This document shows positions 1 to 6,418 of a DNA stretch of 64,000 nt, in pieces (positions within the stretch are counted from its first letter, which is position 1; each line of letters begins with the position of its first letter). Made by a program: the position numbers and the translations under genes. Under the pieces are notes generated by a model. It did not search any database. It saw nothing but the letters and a program-made list of their open reading frames with translations, and was not told the origin of the DNA. Location of the stretch: positions 23,222 through 87,221 of the forward strand of contig NZ_KI271072.1 of NCBI RefSeq assembly GCF_000469345.1, given 5' to 3'. This stretch comes from Eubacterium ramulus ATCC 29099. Lineage in GTDB: Bacteria > Bacillota > Clostridia > Lachnospirales > Lachnospiraceae.

Positions 1-174
1 CTGTTCAATCAACGCCTGGGCATCATTCAGGTCGTTTTCCAATTGTGTCTTCCGCTTCTGCGCCTCAGAAATACTCCCAGAAGCAGCAGAAGCGCCGGCA
101 CTTCCTGCTATCGTTGAAAGAAATACCGCCGCCATAACAACTCCTATGATTTGTCTGATGTTTCTTTTTACCAT
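1..174 (-). CDS. Secreted coiled-coil peptidoglycan hydrolase/activator (PcsB/CwlO/EnvC-like), N-terminal part
   Basis: The reading frame starts with ATG at 174 (minus), preceded by AGGAG at a good distance, and runs open off the left edge, so only 58 codons are visible. It begins MVKRNIRQIIGVVMAAVFLS, a basic residue cluster plus hydrophobic core typical of a signal peptide, then an Ala/Ser-rich cleavage region, then a charged helical stretch (EAQKRKTQLENDLNDAQ) that looks like the start of a coiled coil. It lies directly downstream of ftsE-ftsX. In Firmicutes that is the usual place for the secreted hydrolase or activator that FtsEX controls (PcsB in streptococci, CwlO in Bacillus). The enzymatic domain is outside the window, so assignment to this family rests on position and architecture. 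Confidence 0.6.
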   Translation of the reverse strand, partial: MVKRNIRQIIGVVMAAVFLSTIAGSAGASAASGSISEAQKRKTQLENDLNDAQALIEQ

Positions 175-298
175 CAAATCAATCTCCTATATTCTATGTT
201 TTTCTGCCGTCTGTCATTCTGCCTGAAACATCACAACGCTATCATATATCCACTATTCTACTTGAAAACAGCATTGCATTTTTCTGAAGTCTGACCTC

Positions 299-1213
299 TT
301 ATACATTAATATGTTTGTGAACCGTTGCTTTACTTCCGATATATCCAATACCAACACCGAGAATCAGACCTACCGGAACCAGAATCTCGAATACCGTCTG
401 CACCGGAAGGAACGTCAGCAGATTATTCAGGAAACCAAAACGGCTTGCCACATAAGTAATAATTTTTCCGTACATAGCATACAGAATGCACAATGGAATG
501 ACCGCTCCGATCAGTCCGATCAGAATACCTTCCACAATGAATGGTGCACGCACGAAGAAATCCGTCGCTCCGATCATCTTCATAATGCCGATTTCTTCCC
601 TGCGGACTGCAATACCGGTACGAACGGTGTTGCTGATCAGGAATACTGCCACACAAATCAGGATTACAATAATAACAGCCGATACGATACTTACCAGACG
701 ATTAAAATCGGTCAGCGTATTTGCCACCATCTCAGACTGTCTTACTTTGCTGATATGATCCTGGCCTTCCAGGTAAGATACCAGACTGCTCTGCTGGGAA
801 ATATCTTCCATGTAAATCTCATAGTTTGCTTTGTCAGACAGAGGGTTGTCAGATCCGAAGCTTGCTGCTGCCGCTTCATCTCCATCAAAATACTCAAGCT
901 TATATTCCGCCCATGCCTCATCCGCAGACACGAAATTAAAACTGGATACTTCCGGTCTCATTGCGATTTTCTGACCGATCTCATCAATCTCATCCTGTGT
1001 CGTTCCCTCATCGAAAAATACTGTGATCGCCACACTGGATTCCACGTCTTTTACAACATGCTGAAAGTTCGCCACAATGGCATAAAACATACCAAACATA
1101 AAGATACATGCTGCCATGGTTGCAATGGAAGCAATGGAAAACATCTTATTTGTCCAGATATTCTTGATACCCTGTTTGATGGTATATCCAAATGTACTAA
1201 TTTTCATCTTCAT
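299..1213 (-). CDS. ftsX: Cell division protein FtsX (ABC transporter-like permease)
   Basis: FtsX is the membrane partner of FtsE. The pair transmits ATP hydrolysis across the membrane to activate cell-wall hydrolases during division or elongation. The protein has an N-terminal cytoplasmic segment, a first membrane helix (about residues 25-45), an extracellular domain (about 50-170), and three C-terminal helices with the family motif region RREEIGIMKMIGATDFFVR. A length of about 304 residues is normal for Gram-positive FtsX. The gene overlaps the end of ftsE, so translation is probably coupled. A GTG lies one codon upstream of the ATG used here (1213), and either could start the protein. Identification is firm from sequence plus neighbour. 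Confidence 0.95.
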   Translation of the reverse strand: MKMKISTFGYTIKQGIKNIWTNKMFSIASIATMAACIFMFGMFYAIVANFQHVVKDVESSVAITVFFDEGTTQDEIDEIGQKIAMRPEVSSFNFVSADEAWAEYKLEYFDGDEAAAASFGSDNPLSDKANYEIYMEDISQQSSLVSYLEGQDHISKVRQSEMVANTLTDFNRLVSIVSAVIIVILICVAVFLISNTVRTGIAVRREEIGIMKMIGATDFFVRAPFIVEGILIGLIGAVIPLCILYAMYGKIITYVASRFGFLNNLLTFLPVQTVFEILVPVGLILGVGIGYIGSKATVHKHINV

Positions 1214-1883
1214 CACCGCCCATCTTTACGTCACTTACTACATGCCCCTGCTGCAAGGTAATGACACGTTTTTTCATTGCCTCTACAATTTCCATGTTAT
1301 GACTTACCACAAGCACTGTCGTGCCTCGTTTGTTAATCTCATCCAGGAGCTTCATGATCTCCCACGCATTGTTCGAATCCAGGTTACCGGTAGGCTCATC
1401 TGCCAGCAGGATCTTCGGTTCATTGATCAGTGCTCTGGCAATGGCCACACGCTGCTGCTCTCCACCGGATAACTGATTCGGTTTTGATTTATATTTTGCC
1501 GCAAGTCCTACCAAAGATAACATTTTTGGCACTTTTTCCTTAATGGCACGGTTCGGTGCTGAGATAACACGCTGTGCAAATGCTACGTTTTCATAGACAT
1601 TTCGATCCTTTAACAGACGGAAATCCTGGAACACACAGCCCACATTCCTTCGGAACCGTGGAATCTGACGACGCGGGATCTGTGACAGGATCTTGTCATT
1701 GATCACAATGGTCCCTGAAGTCGGCTCCAACTCCTTAAGCAGCAGTTTAATCAGCGTGGATTTGCCGGAACCACTGTCTCCCACTACAAATACAAACTCG
1801 CCTTCATCTATCTGAATATTAATATCAGACAGCGCCGGTGCGCCTTCTGTATATGACTTACTTACATCTTTTAACGTAATCAT
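1197..1883 (-). CDS. ftsE: Cell division ATP-binding protein FtsE
   Basis: This is a 228-residue ABC ATPase. It shows a Walker A motif (GDSGSGKST, near residue 36), the ABC signature LSGGEQQR, Walker B with DEP (ILLADEPTGNLDS) and a switch histidine (VVSHN). The size and the ftsX gene overlapping its 3' end identify it as FtsE rather than a general importer ATPase. It drives FtsX to activate extracellular peptidoglycan hydrolysis. The start at 1883 is preceded by a strong AAGGAGGA site. The next gene upstream is separated by a hairpin terminator, so ftsE probably begins its own unit with ftsX and the hydrolase. Confidence 0.95.
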   Translation of the reverse strand: MITLKDVSKSYTEGAPALSDINIQIDEGEFVFVVGDSGSGKSTLIKLLLKELEPTSGTIVINDKILSQIPRRQIPRFRRNVGCVFQDFRLLKDRNVYENVAFAQRVISAPNRAIKEKVPKMLSLVGLAAKYKSKPNQLSGGEQQRVAIARALINEPKILLADEPTGNLDSNNAWEIMKLLDEINKRGTTVLVVSHNMEIVEAMKKRVITLQQGHVVSDVKMGGDEDEN

Positions 1884-1930
1884 ACTTATTCTTGTCCTCC
1901 TTCATTCAACTCTTCTGTATCAGCATAAAA

Positions 1931-1964
1931 TGGGGGCACGAAAAACTGTTCTTTTGTGCCCCCA
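1931..1964 (-). terminator. Intrinsic terminator downstream of the cdaR-like gene
   Basis: A nine-base perfect stem (TGGGGGCAC / GTGCCCCCA) with a 16-base loop lies just after the stop codon at 1977. It is followed on the minus strand by TTTT. It separates the regulator from ftsE. Confidence 0.85.
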
Positions 1965-1976
1965 AACACTTAGCAA

Positions 1977-2693
1977 TTAATAATCTAATGTTTCCATATA
2001 TTTCATATATTTTACAACCATCAGCGCAATTTTAAATGTGATGGCGTCTTCGAATACTCGCAGATCCAGTCCGGTGCTCTTCTGAAGCTTATCCAGACGG
2101 TACACAAGTGTATTTCTGTGAATATACAGCTGACGGGATGTCTCTGAAACATTCAGGCTGTTCTCAAAAAACTTGTTGATAGTGGTCAGCGTCTCCTCAT
2201 CAAAATCATCCGGTGATTTACCGCCGAAGATTTCTTTGATAAACATTTTACATAATGGCAGCGGCAGCTGATAGATCAGTCGGCCGATACCGAGTGCGGA
2301 ATATGCAATGATATTGCGCTCCTCAAAGAAAATCTTGCCTACATCCAGTGCCATCCGTGCCTCCTTGTAGGAACGTGACACTTCTTTTATCTCGCCTACC
2401 ACAGTGCCGTAAGCGATGTGGATATCAGAATCTCCCTTGAACAGTCCGAGAATCACTTCTGCGGTCTTGTTCAGATCTGCTCCGCTGTCAGAATCATCCA
2501 CTTCTTTTACTACGATGATATTCTTCTCATCCACGGCAGTTACAAAATCTTTATTTTTTCCTTCAAAAATACTACGTACCTTTTCCAGCTCATTGCCTTC
2601 TTTATCCCGGTTCGTCTCTATAATATATACAACTCTCCGGACATCAGTTTCAATATGCAGCTTTTTGGCACGATTGTAAATATCTACCAGCAA
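1977..2693 (-). CDS. CdaR/PucR-family sugar-diacid regulator, C-terminal fragment (frameshifted)
   Basis: This frame encodes the central GGDEF-like region and the C-terminal helix-turn-helix (HTH_30 type; SETSRQLYIHRNTLVYRLDK) of a CdaR/PucR-family transcription regulator. Its N-terminal half is in another frame at 2684-3058. The apparent TTG start is artificial: the frame is open upstream and reads IKNLLLDNLLLVDIYNR, a natural continuation of the upstream fragment. Adding one base in the ATTTT stretch near 2721-2725 would restore a 360-residue protein, the normal family length. The DNA-binding half is intact. In this family the regulators respond to small acids or nutrient state; the ligand here is unknown. 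Confidence 0.75.
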   Translation of the reverse strand: MLVDIYNRAKKLHIETDVRRVVYIIETNRDKEGNELEKVRSIFEGKNKDFVTAVDEKNIIVVKEVDDSDSGADLNKTAEVILGLFKGDSDIHIAYGTVVGEIKEVSRSYKEARMALDVGKIFFEERNIIAYSALGIGRLIYQLPLPLCKMFIKEIFGGKSPDDFDEETLTTINKFFENSLNVSETSRQLYIHRNTLVYRLDKLQKSTGLDLRVFEDAITFKIALMVVKYMKYMETLDY

Positions 2694-3058
2694 GAGATTG
2701 TCCAGCAGAAGATTCTTGATAAAATGTCCTTATCAAAACGTTCCTTGTATGCAACCAGAAGATTCTGAATCTGAAAACTTGCGATCTTTCCGATCATATA
2801 GACATCATCGCTGTCTCCATTTGCAAGCAGCACATATTCCAGTTGATGTTCATCAAATACTTTAAAGAAATGACATCCTGATACTACCTGGCTGTCCGCC
2901 GGAGATTCTACCAATGCCATCGCCGGGCTGACATAGCGATCTGCTTCCGCAAATGTAGTCGCCAGAATTTTGCCTTCCGTATCAATGATACACAAATCTA
3001 TCCTTGTAATATTTTTTAATCCATCAATTGTATTTTGCAATATCTGATTTGAAATCAT
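2684..3058 (-). CDS. CdaR/PucR-family sugar-diacid regulator, N-terminal fragment (frameshifted)
   Basis: The fragment encodes a putative sugar-diacid recognition domain (begins MISNQILQNTIDGLKNITRI, with IIDTEGKILATT typical of the fold). It ends in an out-of-frame tail (RIFCWTISCW) right after the conserved RFDKD. The correct continuation is in the next frame (see 1977-2693). ATG at 3058 is preceded by a GGGGGGCTT stretch. As written, the product would have a sensor domain but no DNA-binding domain. Whether the frameshift is real or a base-calling loss cannot be told from one sequence. Confidence 0.75.
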   Translation of the reverse strand: MISNQILQNTIDGLKNITRIDLCIIDTEGKILATTFAEADRYVSPAMALVESPADSQVVSGCHFFKVFDEHQLEYVLLANGDSDDVYMIGKIASFQIQNLLVAYKERFDKDILSRIFCWTISCW

Positions 3059-3173
3059 AATGAAAAGCCCCCCTGCATATTTTATACAACATTCACAATA
3101 ACCAATTCTATTTTTTTCATATATTTTTATTATGCAGTTCTATTTTAAGACAAAAGCCCCAAAAAAGTAAAGA

Positions 3174-3201
3174 GGAAATGCAATTTTTTTTATGCATTTC
3201 C
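3174..3201 (-). terminator. Hairpin terminator after yitT-family gene
   Basis: A nine-base perfect stem (GGAAATGCA / TGCATTTCC) with an A/T loop lies just beyond the stop at 3220 and is followed on the minus strand by TCTTTACTTTTTT. It is plausible as the end of the yitT transcript. Confidence 0.65.
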
Positions 3202-3219
3202 CCAACTTTTAGATTTTGT

Positions 3220-4095
3220 TCACATTTTCTCGGAGTAAGACTGGAATCCTTCTCCCCAGACCTCCCTCGCATCACAGATAATAAGGAATGCTTTTGGGTC
3301 TGTTTTCATGACGATTTCCTTCAGCCAGACAATCTCTTTTCTTGATACCACACACAGGAGCATACATTTTTCCTGCCGGGTATACATGCCTTTTGCATGC
3401 AGACCGGTCATACCACGGTCCAGTTCCATCATAGTAGCCTGTGCAATCTCCTCGCTCTTCTCTGACAAAATATACACTGCTTTGGACATTTTGAATCCTT
3501 CTACTGTTAGATCCGACACTTTTGTCGTAATCACGATGGCTATGATCGCATAAAGTCCGCTCTTCAATCCAAACAGTGATAATCCCGCCAGCACGATCAC
3601 TGCATCGATGACCTGCATGATACGCACAATCGAATACTGTTGAAATTTCATGTGGAGCAACGCCGCCAGCATATCGGTTCCGCCGGTAGTACTCCGGGTG
3701 CGCAGCACCAGACCGATACCAAATCCCATGATACCGCCACCAAAGGCACAACCGATGACCATGTCATCCCCTGCCAGATTCCATGCCGGCAGGATAGACA
3801 GCCAAAGTGACAACAGGATCATCGCAGCAAAAGACTTTCCGGCAAATGTCTTTCCTTTCTTCCAAAATGCCCACAGAAATACCGGTATATTCAGCAGCAA
3901 TGACGATACTCCCAGCGGGATACCGCCCGGTACCATATGTTCTGTAACCGCTTTGATCAGAATTGCAAGACCTGAAAATCCTCCGGTAACCATATCCAAC
4001 GGTTCATAAATACATTTTACCGCAAAAGCAAGCAGCAATGTTCCTGCCAGAAGCAGAAGCAAATCCTGCAGACCTTTTTTTGTTCTGTCTTTCAT
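3220..4095 (-). CDS. YitT family membrane protein (DUF161/DUF2179)
   Basis: This is a 291-residue integral membrane protein with about five hydrophobic helices in residues 10-195. They include the conserved first helix followed by YEPLDMVTGGFSGLAIL and the glycine-rich GGGIMGFGIGLVLRTRSTTGG. A soluble C-terminal DUF2179 domain follows (about 205-285; EEIAQATMMELDRGMTGLHA, MLLCVVSRKEI). This architecture is diagnostic of the YitT/YpjC family, which is abundant in Firmicutes. The molecular function of the family is unknown, with transport or osmotic roles suggested by others. The start ATG at 4095 follows AGGGGA. It sits alone between two hairpins and is probably transcribed on its own or with the glycosyltransferase upstream. 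Confidence 0.85.
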   Translation of the reverse strand: MKDRTKKGLQDLLLLLAGTLLLAFAVKCIYEPLDMVTGGFSGLAILIKAVTEHMVPGGIPLGVSSLLLNIPVFLWAFWKKGKTFAGKSFAAMILLSLWLSILPAWNLAGDDMVIGCAFGGGIMGFGIGLVLRTRSTTGGTDMLAALLHMKFQQYSIVRIMQVIDAVIVLAGLSLFGLKSGLYAIIAIVITTKVSDLTVEGFKMSKAVYILSEKSEEIAQATMMELDRGMTGLHAKGMYTRQEKCMLLCVVSRKEIVWLKEIVMKTDPKAFLIICDAREVWGEGFQSYSEKM

Positions 4096-4185
4096 AACTG
4101 TAAATCCCCTCTATCCCCATTCTGTAACCATCACCGTTCAGTGGCGTCCTTGCAGAAGTGGGAGTCTTATCTCAGGCTGAGATGA

Positions 4186-4878
4186 TCAGTTTACTTTTTC
4201 TTCTCCCTCTGCTTCATAAGATTGTATCTGGCGCTTCATTTTACGCCGCGCCAGCAGTCTCTTGCAGAGACCTGCCGTTTTTTTCTTTTTTTCTGTAAAT
4301 GTATTCTCTGTGCCGACACCGAACCAAAGCCGTACATTCAGCATTTTCCTGTGCTGTGCCAGAAAAATCTCCTGCTGCGGCGTCGGAAGCATAACCAACA
4401 GCAGATGTGGTGCTACTGCATTGATTTCATTTACAATTTGTTCTGTATCCTCTTCACATTCTTCCCAGACTGCATCTCCACAGATCCTTGCCACATCGCC
4501 ATAGGTATGATCCAGAAAGGAACACAGTTCATCCATCTGCGCTCTCGTATCTGTCAGCAGATAAATGCTATGACGGTCTCTGGCAATATTACGCAGTGCC
4601 TCACTGGCAAATCGGTGTTCCCTTGCTTCCTCCAGCCATTTGTGGGATGTCACTCCCAATTCCATCAAAATCTCCTTATCTGATGGAATAACCAGATCTA
4701 TATCCTCCAGACACTGACGGACTTCTTCCTCTTCCCCTGCCGTCACAACCGTTTTCATAGATACTGCCTCCACTGCATGCAGACCGTCTTCCTGTATATA
4801 ATGTTCTATTTTATGAAGTGCTTCCCGCAGGCTGCAAATATCAATACGCACACCTGCCAGTTCTTTTCTACTACTCAT
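4186..4878 (-). CDS. WecG/TagA/CpsF-family glycosyltransferase (GT26)
   Basis: The protein has the GT26 layout. An N-terminal segment resembles the usual AVSMKTVVTAGEEEE substrate region. The central part has the DIDLVIPSDKEILMELGV stretch, where TagA/WecG enzymes normally have a conserved aspartate-rich segment, then YLLTDTR. The C-terminal half has LLLVMLPTPQQEIFL, matching the family GxPxQE motif, and VRLWFGVG. Family members transfer N-acetylmannosamine or related sugars onto lipid-linked intermediates for teichoic acids or capsules. It is short (230 residues) and fairly divergent, with a basic C-terminus (RRKMKRQIQ) suited to membrane association. No other polysaccharide genes adjoin it, so the acceptor is unknown. 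Confidence 0.7.
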   Translation of the reverse strand: MSSRKELAGVRIDICSLREALHKIEHYIQEDGLHAVEAVSMKTVVTAGEEEEVRQCLEDIDLVIPSDKEILMELGVTSHKWLEEAREHRFASEALRNIARDRHSIYLLTDTRAQMDELCSFLDHTYGDVARICGDAVWEECEEDTEQIVNEINAVAPHLLLVMLPTPQQEIFLAQHRKMLNVRLWFGVGTENTFTEKKKKTAGLCKRLLARRKMKRQIQSYEAEGEEKVN

Positions 4879-5184
4879 TTTGTCCCATTTCTTCCAATAT
4901 TATTTCAGGAATTATTCTCCATTGAACCTTTATACAATAATTGGTCTCATACGTCAAGTAATTTCCCTCTTTATTCAAAAAATGTGGACATTCATTGCCT
5001 TTTTTCGCACTTATGCACAAAGTTATGCACAATATCAACAAGAAAGTGTGCTATCACAAACTTATCATTTCAGTTTCAGTTTGTAAACAGCACACACTTC
5101 TATTTTCTGATCTGATTATCTCAGCTTTCGCTGACCAGAATCCCGCACCAAGTCTCACCTGCGTTCGACTTGAATTTGGAAATA
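4879..5184. other. 306-bp intergenic region with paired DnaA-box-like sites and a long dyad
   Basis: I see no gene here. The interval contains two TTATGCACA sequences 12 bp apart (5011-5019 and 5023-5031), a long inverted repeat (5044-5099), and a small TCAGC/GCTGA hairpin at 5118-5131. It must hold the promoter of the glycosyltransferase gene (minus strand) and the 3' end of the NlpC/P60 transcript. Confidence 0.6.
5044..5099 (-). terminator. Long inverted repeat, possible terminator of the NlpC/P60 gene
   Basis: The left arm AAGTGTGCTATCACAAACTT and right arm AGTTTGTAAACAGCACACACTT pair over about 17 positions with small mismatches around a 15-base loop. It lies about 85 bp past the stop codon of the minus-strand NlpC/P60 gene. 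The T-run after it is weak (TTTCTTGTT), so a regulatory dyad is also possible. Confidence 0.4.
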
Positions 5185-6183
5185 CTACATCACTCTGCGG
5201 ACTGCAAGAATTTTTTTATAAGTCGCAGTAGATACTTTGATACCATCTTTTGGATTGCTTGCGTGAACGATCTTACCGCCGCCAAGATAAATTGCCACAT
5301 GACCGCTATAACAGATGATATCTCCCGGCTGTGCCTCGGAATAACTTACTCCACGACCGACTCCACGCAGTGCAGAAGAAGAATGTGGAAGGGAAATTCC
5401 ATAATGTGCATATACCTGCATAACAAATCCGGAACAATCCACACCTTTTGTCAGGCTTGTACCACCCCACACATACGGATTACCAAGAAACTGTAATGCA
5501 TAGGAAGTAACAGAACCACCGGAGGAACTTTCCTTCTGTTCAGATACCTGTGGTTTTTCTGCATACTGATACATATCTGCCACAGAAGCGAACTCCGTGG
5601 AAATATAACCTTCGCCATCTGCTGTCTCAACTTTTACCCATCCCGGAATCTGCTCATCCAAAACTTTCAACTGCTGATCCTGACCTACTAATGTCACAAC
5701 TGCTGCCTCTGTAGATGCCTCACTGCGGACTTTTAATGTTTCTGTATTGACCTGTGCCATTCTTGTTTTTACGGAATTCAGTAAATCCTGATTTCCAACT
5801 GCCAGATACTCTGCCTTAACATAACCACTGACTGATCCGGATGTGATCTGGTACCAGCCATCCACAGCACCTGTGATTTCAGCCACTGCGTTATTTTTCA
5901 TAATTCCGACTACCTCACTGTCTGTGGACGCTTCACTGCGGACATTCAGATAATTATCAATCTGAGCGACCCCCATATTCTGTACCAATGCAGCCTGCTC
6001 TGCTGCTGTCTGTGTATTTGCCTGTGCCACTGCCAGGGATACACCGGAAATCGGTGCTGCCGCCACGTTGCCCACAATGTTCAGATCTGCTGCCGGTGCA
6101 GCCTGTACTCCGGTCGCTCCGCAGGTAAAGATCAAGGTTGTTACGATTAAGGTTGCGATTGCCTTTTTATTTCTGTATTTCAT
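5185..6183 (-). CDS. Secreted SH3b-SH3b-NlpC/P60 peptidoglycan endopeptidase
   Basis: This is a 332-residue exported cell-wall hydrolase. It has a signal peptide (MKYRNKKAIATLIVTTLIFT, cleavage near GVQAAPAA), then two bacterial SH3 domains at about residues 72-130 and 145-202 (both with LxVRSEAST). A C-terminal NlpC/P60 cysteine peptidase domain follows (about 222-332). The catalytic cysteine is in GVDCSGFV, the histidine in GHVAIYLG, and a polar third residue follows in KIVHASN. Such enzymes cleave the D-Glu-to-diamino-acid bond of stem peptides, with the SH3 domains binding the wall. The gene is monocistronic, with a hairpin and a repeat element separating it from the penicillin-binding protein gene upstream. 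Confidence 0.93.
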   Translation of the reverse strand: MKYRNKKAIATLIVTTLIFTCGATGVQAAPAADLNIVGNVAAAPISGVSLAVAQANTQTAAEQAALVQNMGVAQIDNYLNVRSEASTDSEVVGIMKNNAVAEITGAVDGWYQITSGSVSGYVKAEYLAVGNQDLLNSVKTRMAQVNTETLKVRSEASTEAAVVTLVGQDQQLKVLDEQIPGWVKVETADGEGYISTEFASVADMYQYAEKPQVSEQKESSSGGSVTSYALQFLGNPYVWGGTSLTKGVDCSGFVMQVYAHYGISLPHSSSALRGVGRGVSYSEAQPGDIICYSGHVAIYLGGGKIVHASNPKDGIKVSTATYKKILAVRRVM

Positions 6184-6327
6184 CCGTTCTGTTACTCCTT
6201 CAAGTCAAACTCTTTATAAATATTACTTTTATTTTTAAATTGTTACATTTTTGTTACACCAACGAAATTCATTATAGCAACGAAACCGCAATATGTCAAT
6301 GTTTCACACAAGATTTTGGGCAAAAAA

Positions 6328-6356
6328 AGAAACAGAATTGTAACAATTCTGTTTCT
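6328..6356 (-). terminator. Strong intrinsic terminator after the class A PBP gene
   Basis: A palindromic stem (AGAAACAGAATTG / CAATTCTGTTTCT) is followed on the minus strand by an uninterrupted TTTTTTT. It lies downstream of the PBP stop at 6419, beyond the repeat remnant. On the plus strand it is followed by only TTTG. Confidence 0.9.
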
Positions 6357-6359
6357 TTT

Positions 6360-6412
6360 GTAAAGCGGACACTCGCAATCTGCTTTCGCTGCCTGCTCTT
6401 GAACGCATTCAA
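6360..6412 (+). repeat. Short deleted copy (copy C) of the structured intergenic repeat
   Basis: It starts GTAAAGCGGACACTCGCAAT, matching the full copies at 38963 and 45875 with a few substitutions, and continues to TTGAACGCA. There it jumps directly to TTCAAA, the right end of the full element. The whole internal structured part, about 110 bp between the two arms of the outer stem, is missing. It lies between the stop codon of the PBP gene and its terminator. Confidence 0.8.
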
Positions 6413-6418
6413 ATTATT

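Noticed and set aside
311..1261. A 316-codon plus-strand frame opposite ftsX
   Set aside because: It is antisense to a clear FtsX gene, and its His/Asn/Cys-rich composition is typical of a shadow frame.
4141..4185. CAGTGGCG...AGAAGTGGGAGTCTTATC with a TCTCA/TGAGA hairpin, faintly like the second hairpin of the repeat family
   Set aside because: Similarity is limited to a few bases (GTGGGAG) and the flanking parts of the repeat are absent.
5011..5031. Possible replication origin because of paired DnaA boxes
   Set aside because: Only two boxes, no AT-rich unwinding element beyond background, and none of the usual origin genes.
5111..5172. CAGCTTTCGCTG and CTGCGTTCGACTTG, reminiscent of the repeat's CGCTTTCGCT and CTGCGTTC ends
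   Set aside because: Order and spacing do not match the repeat; too short to call a copy.
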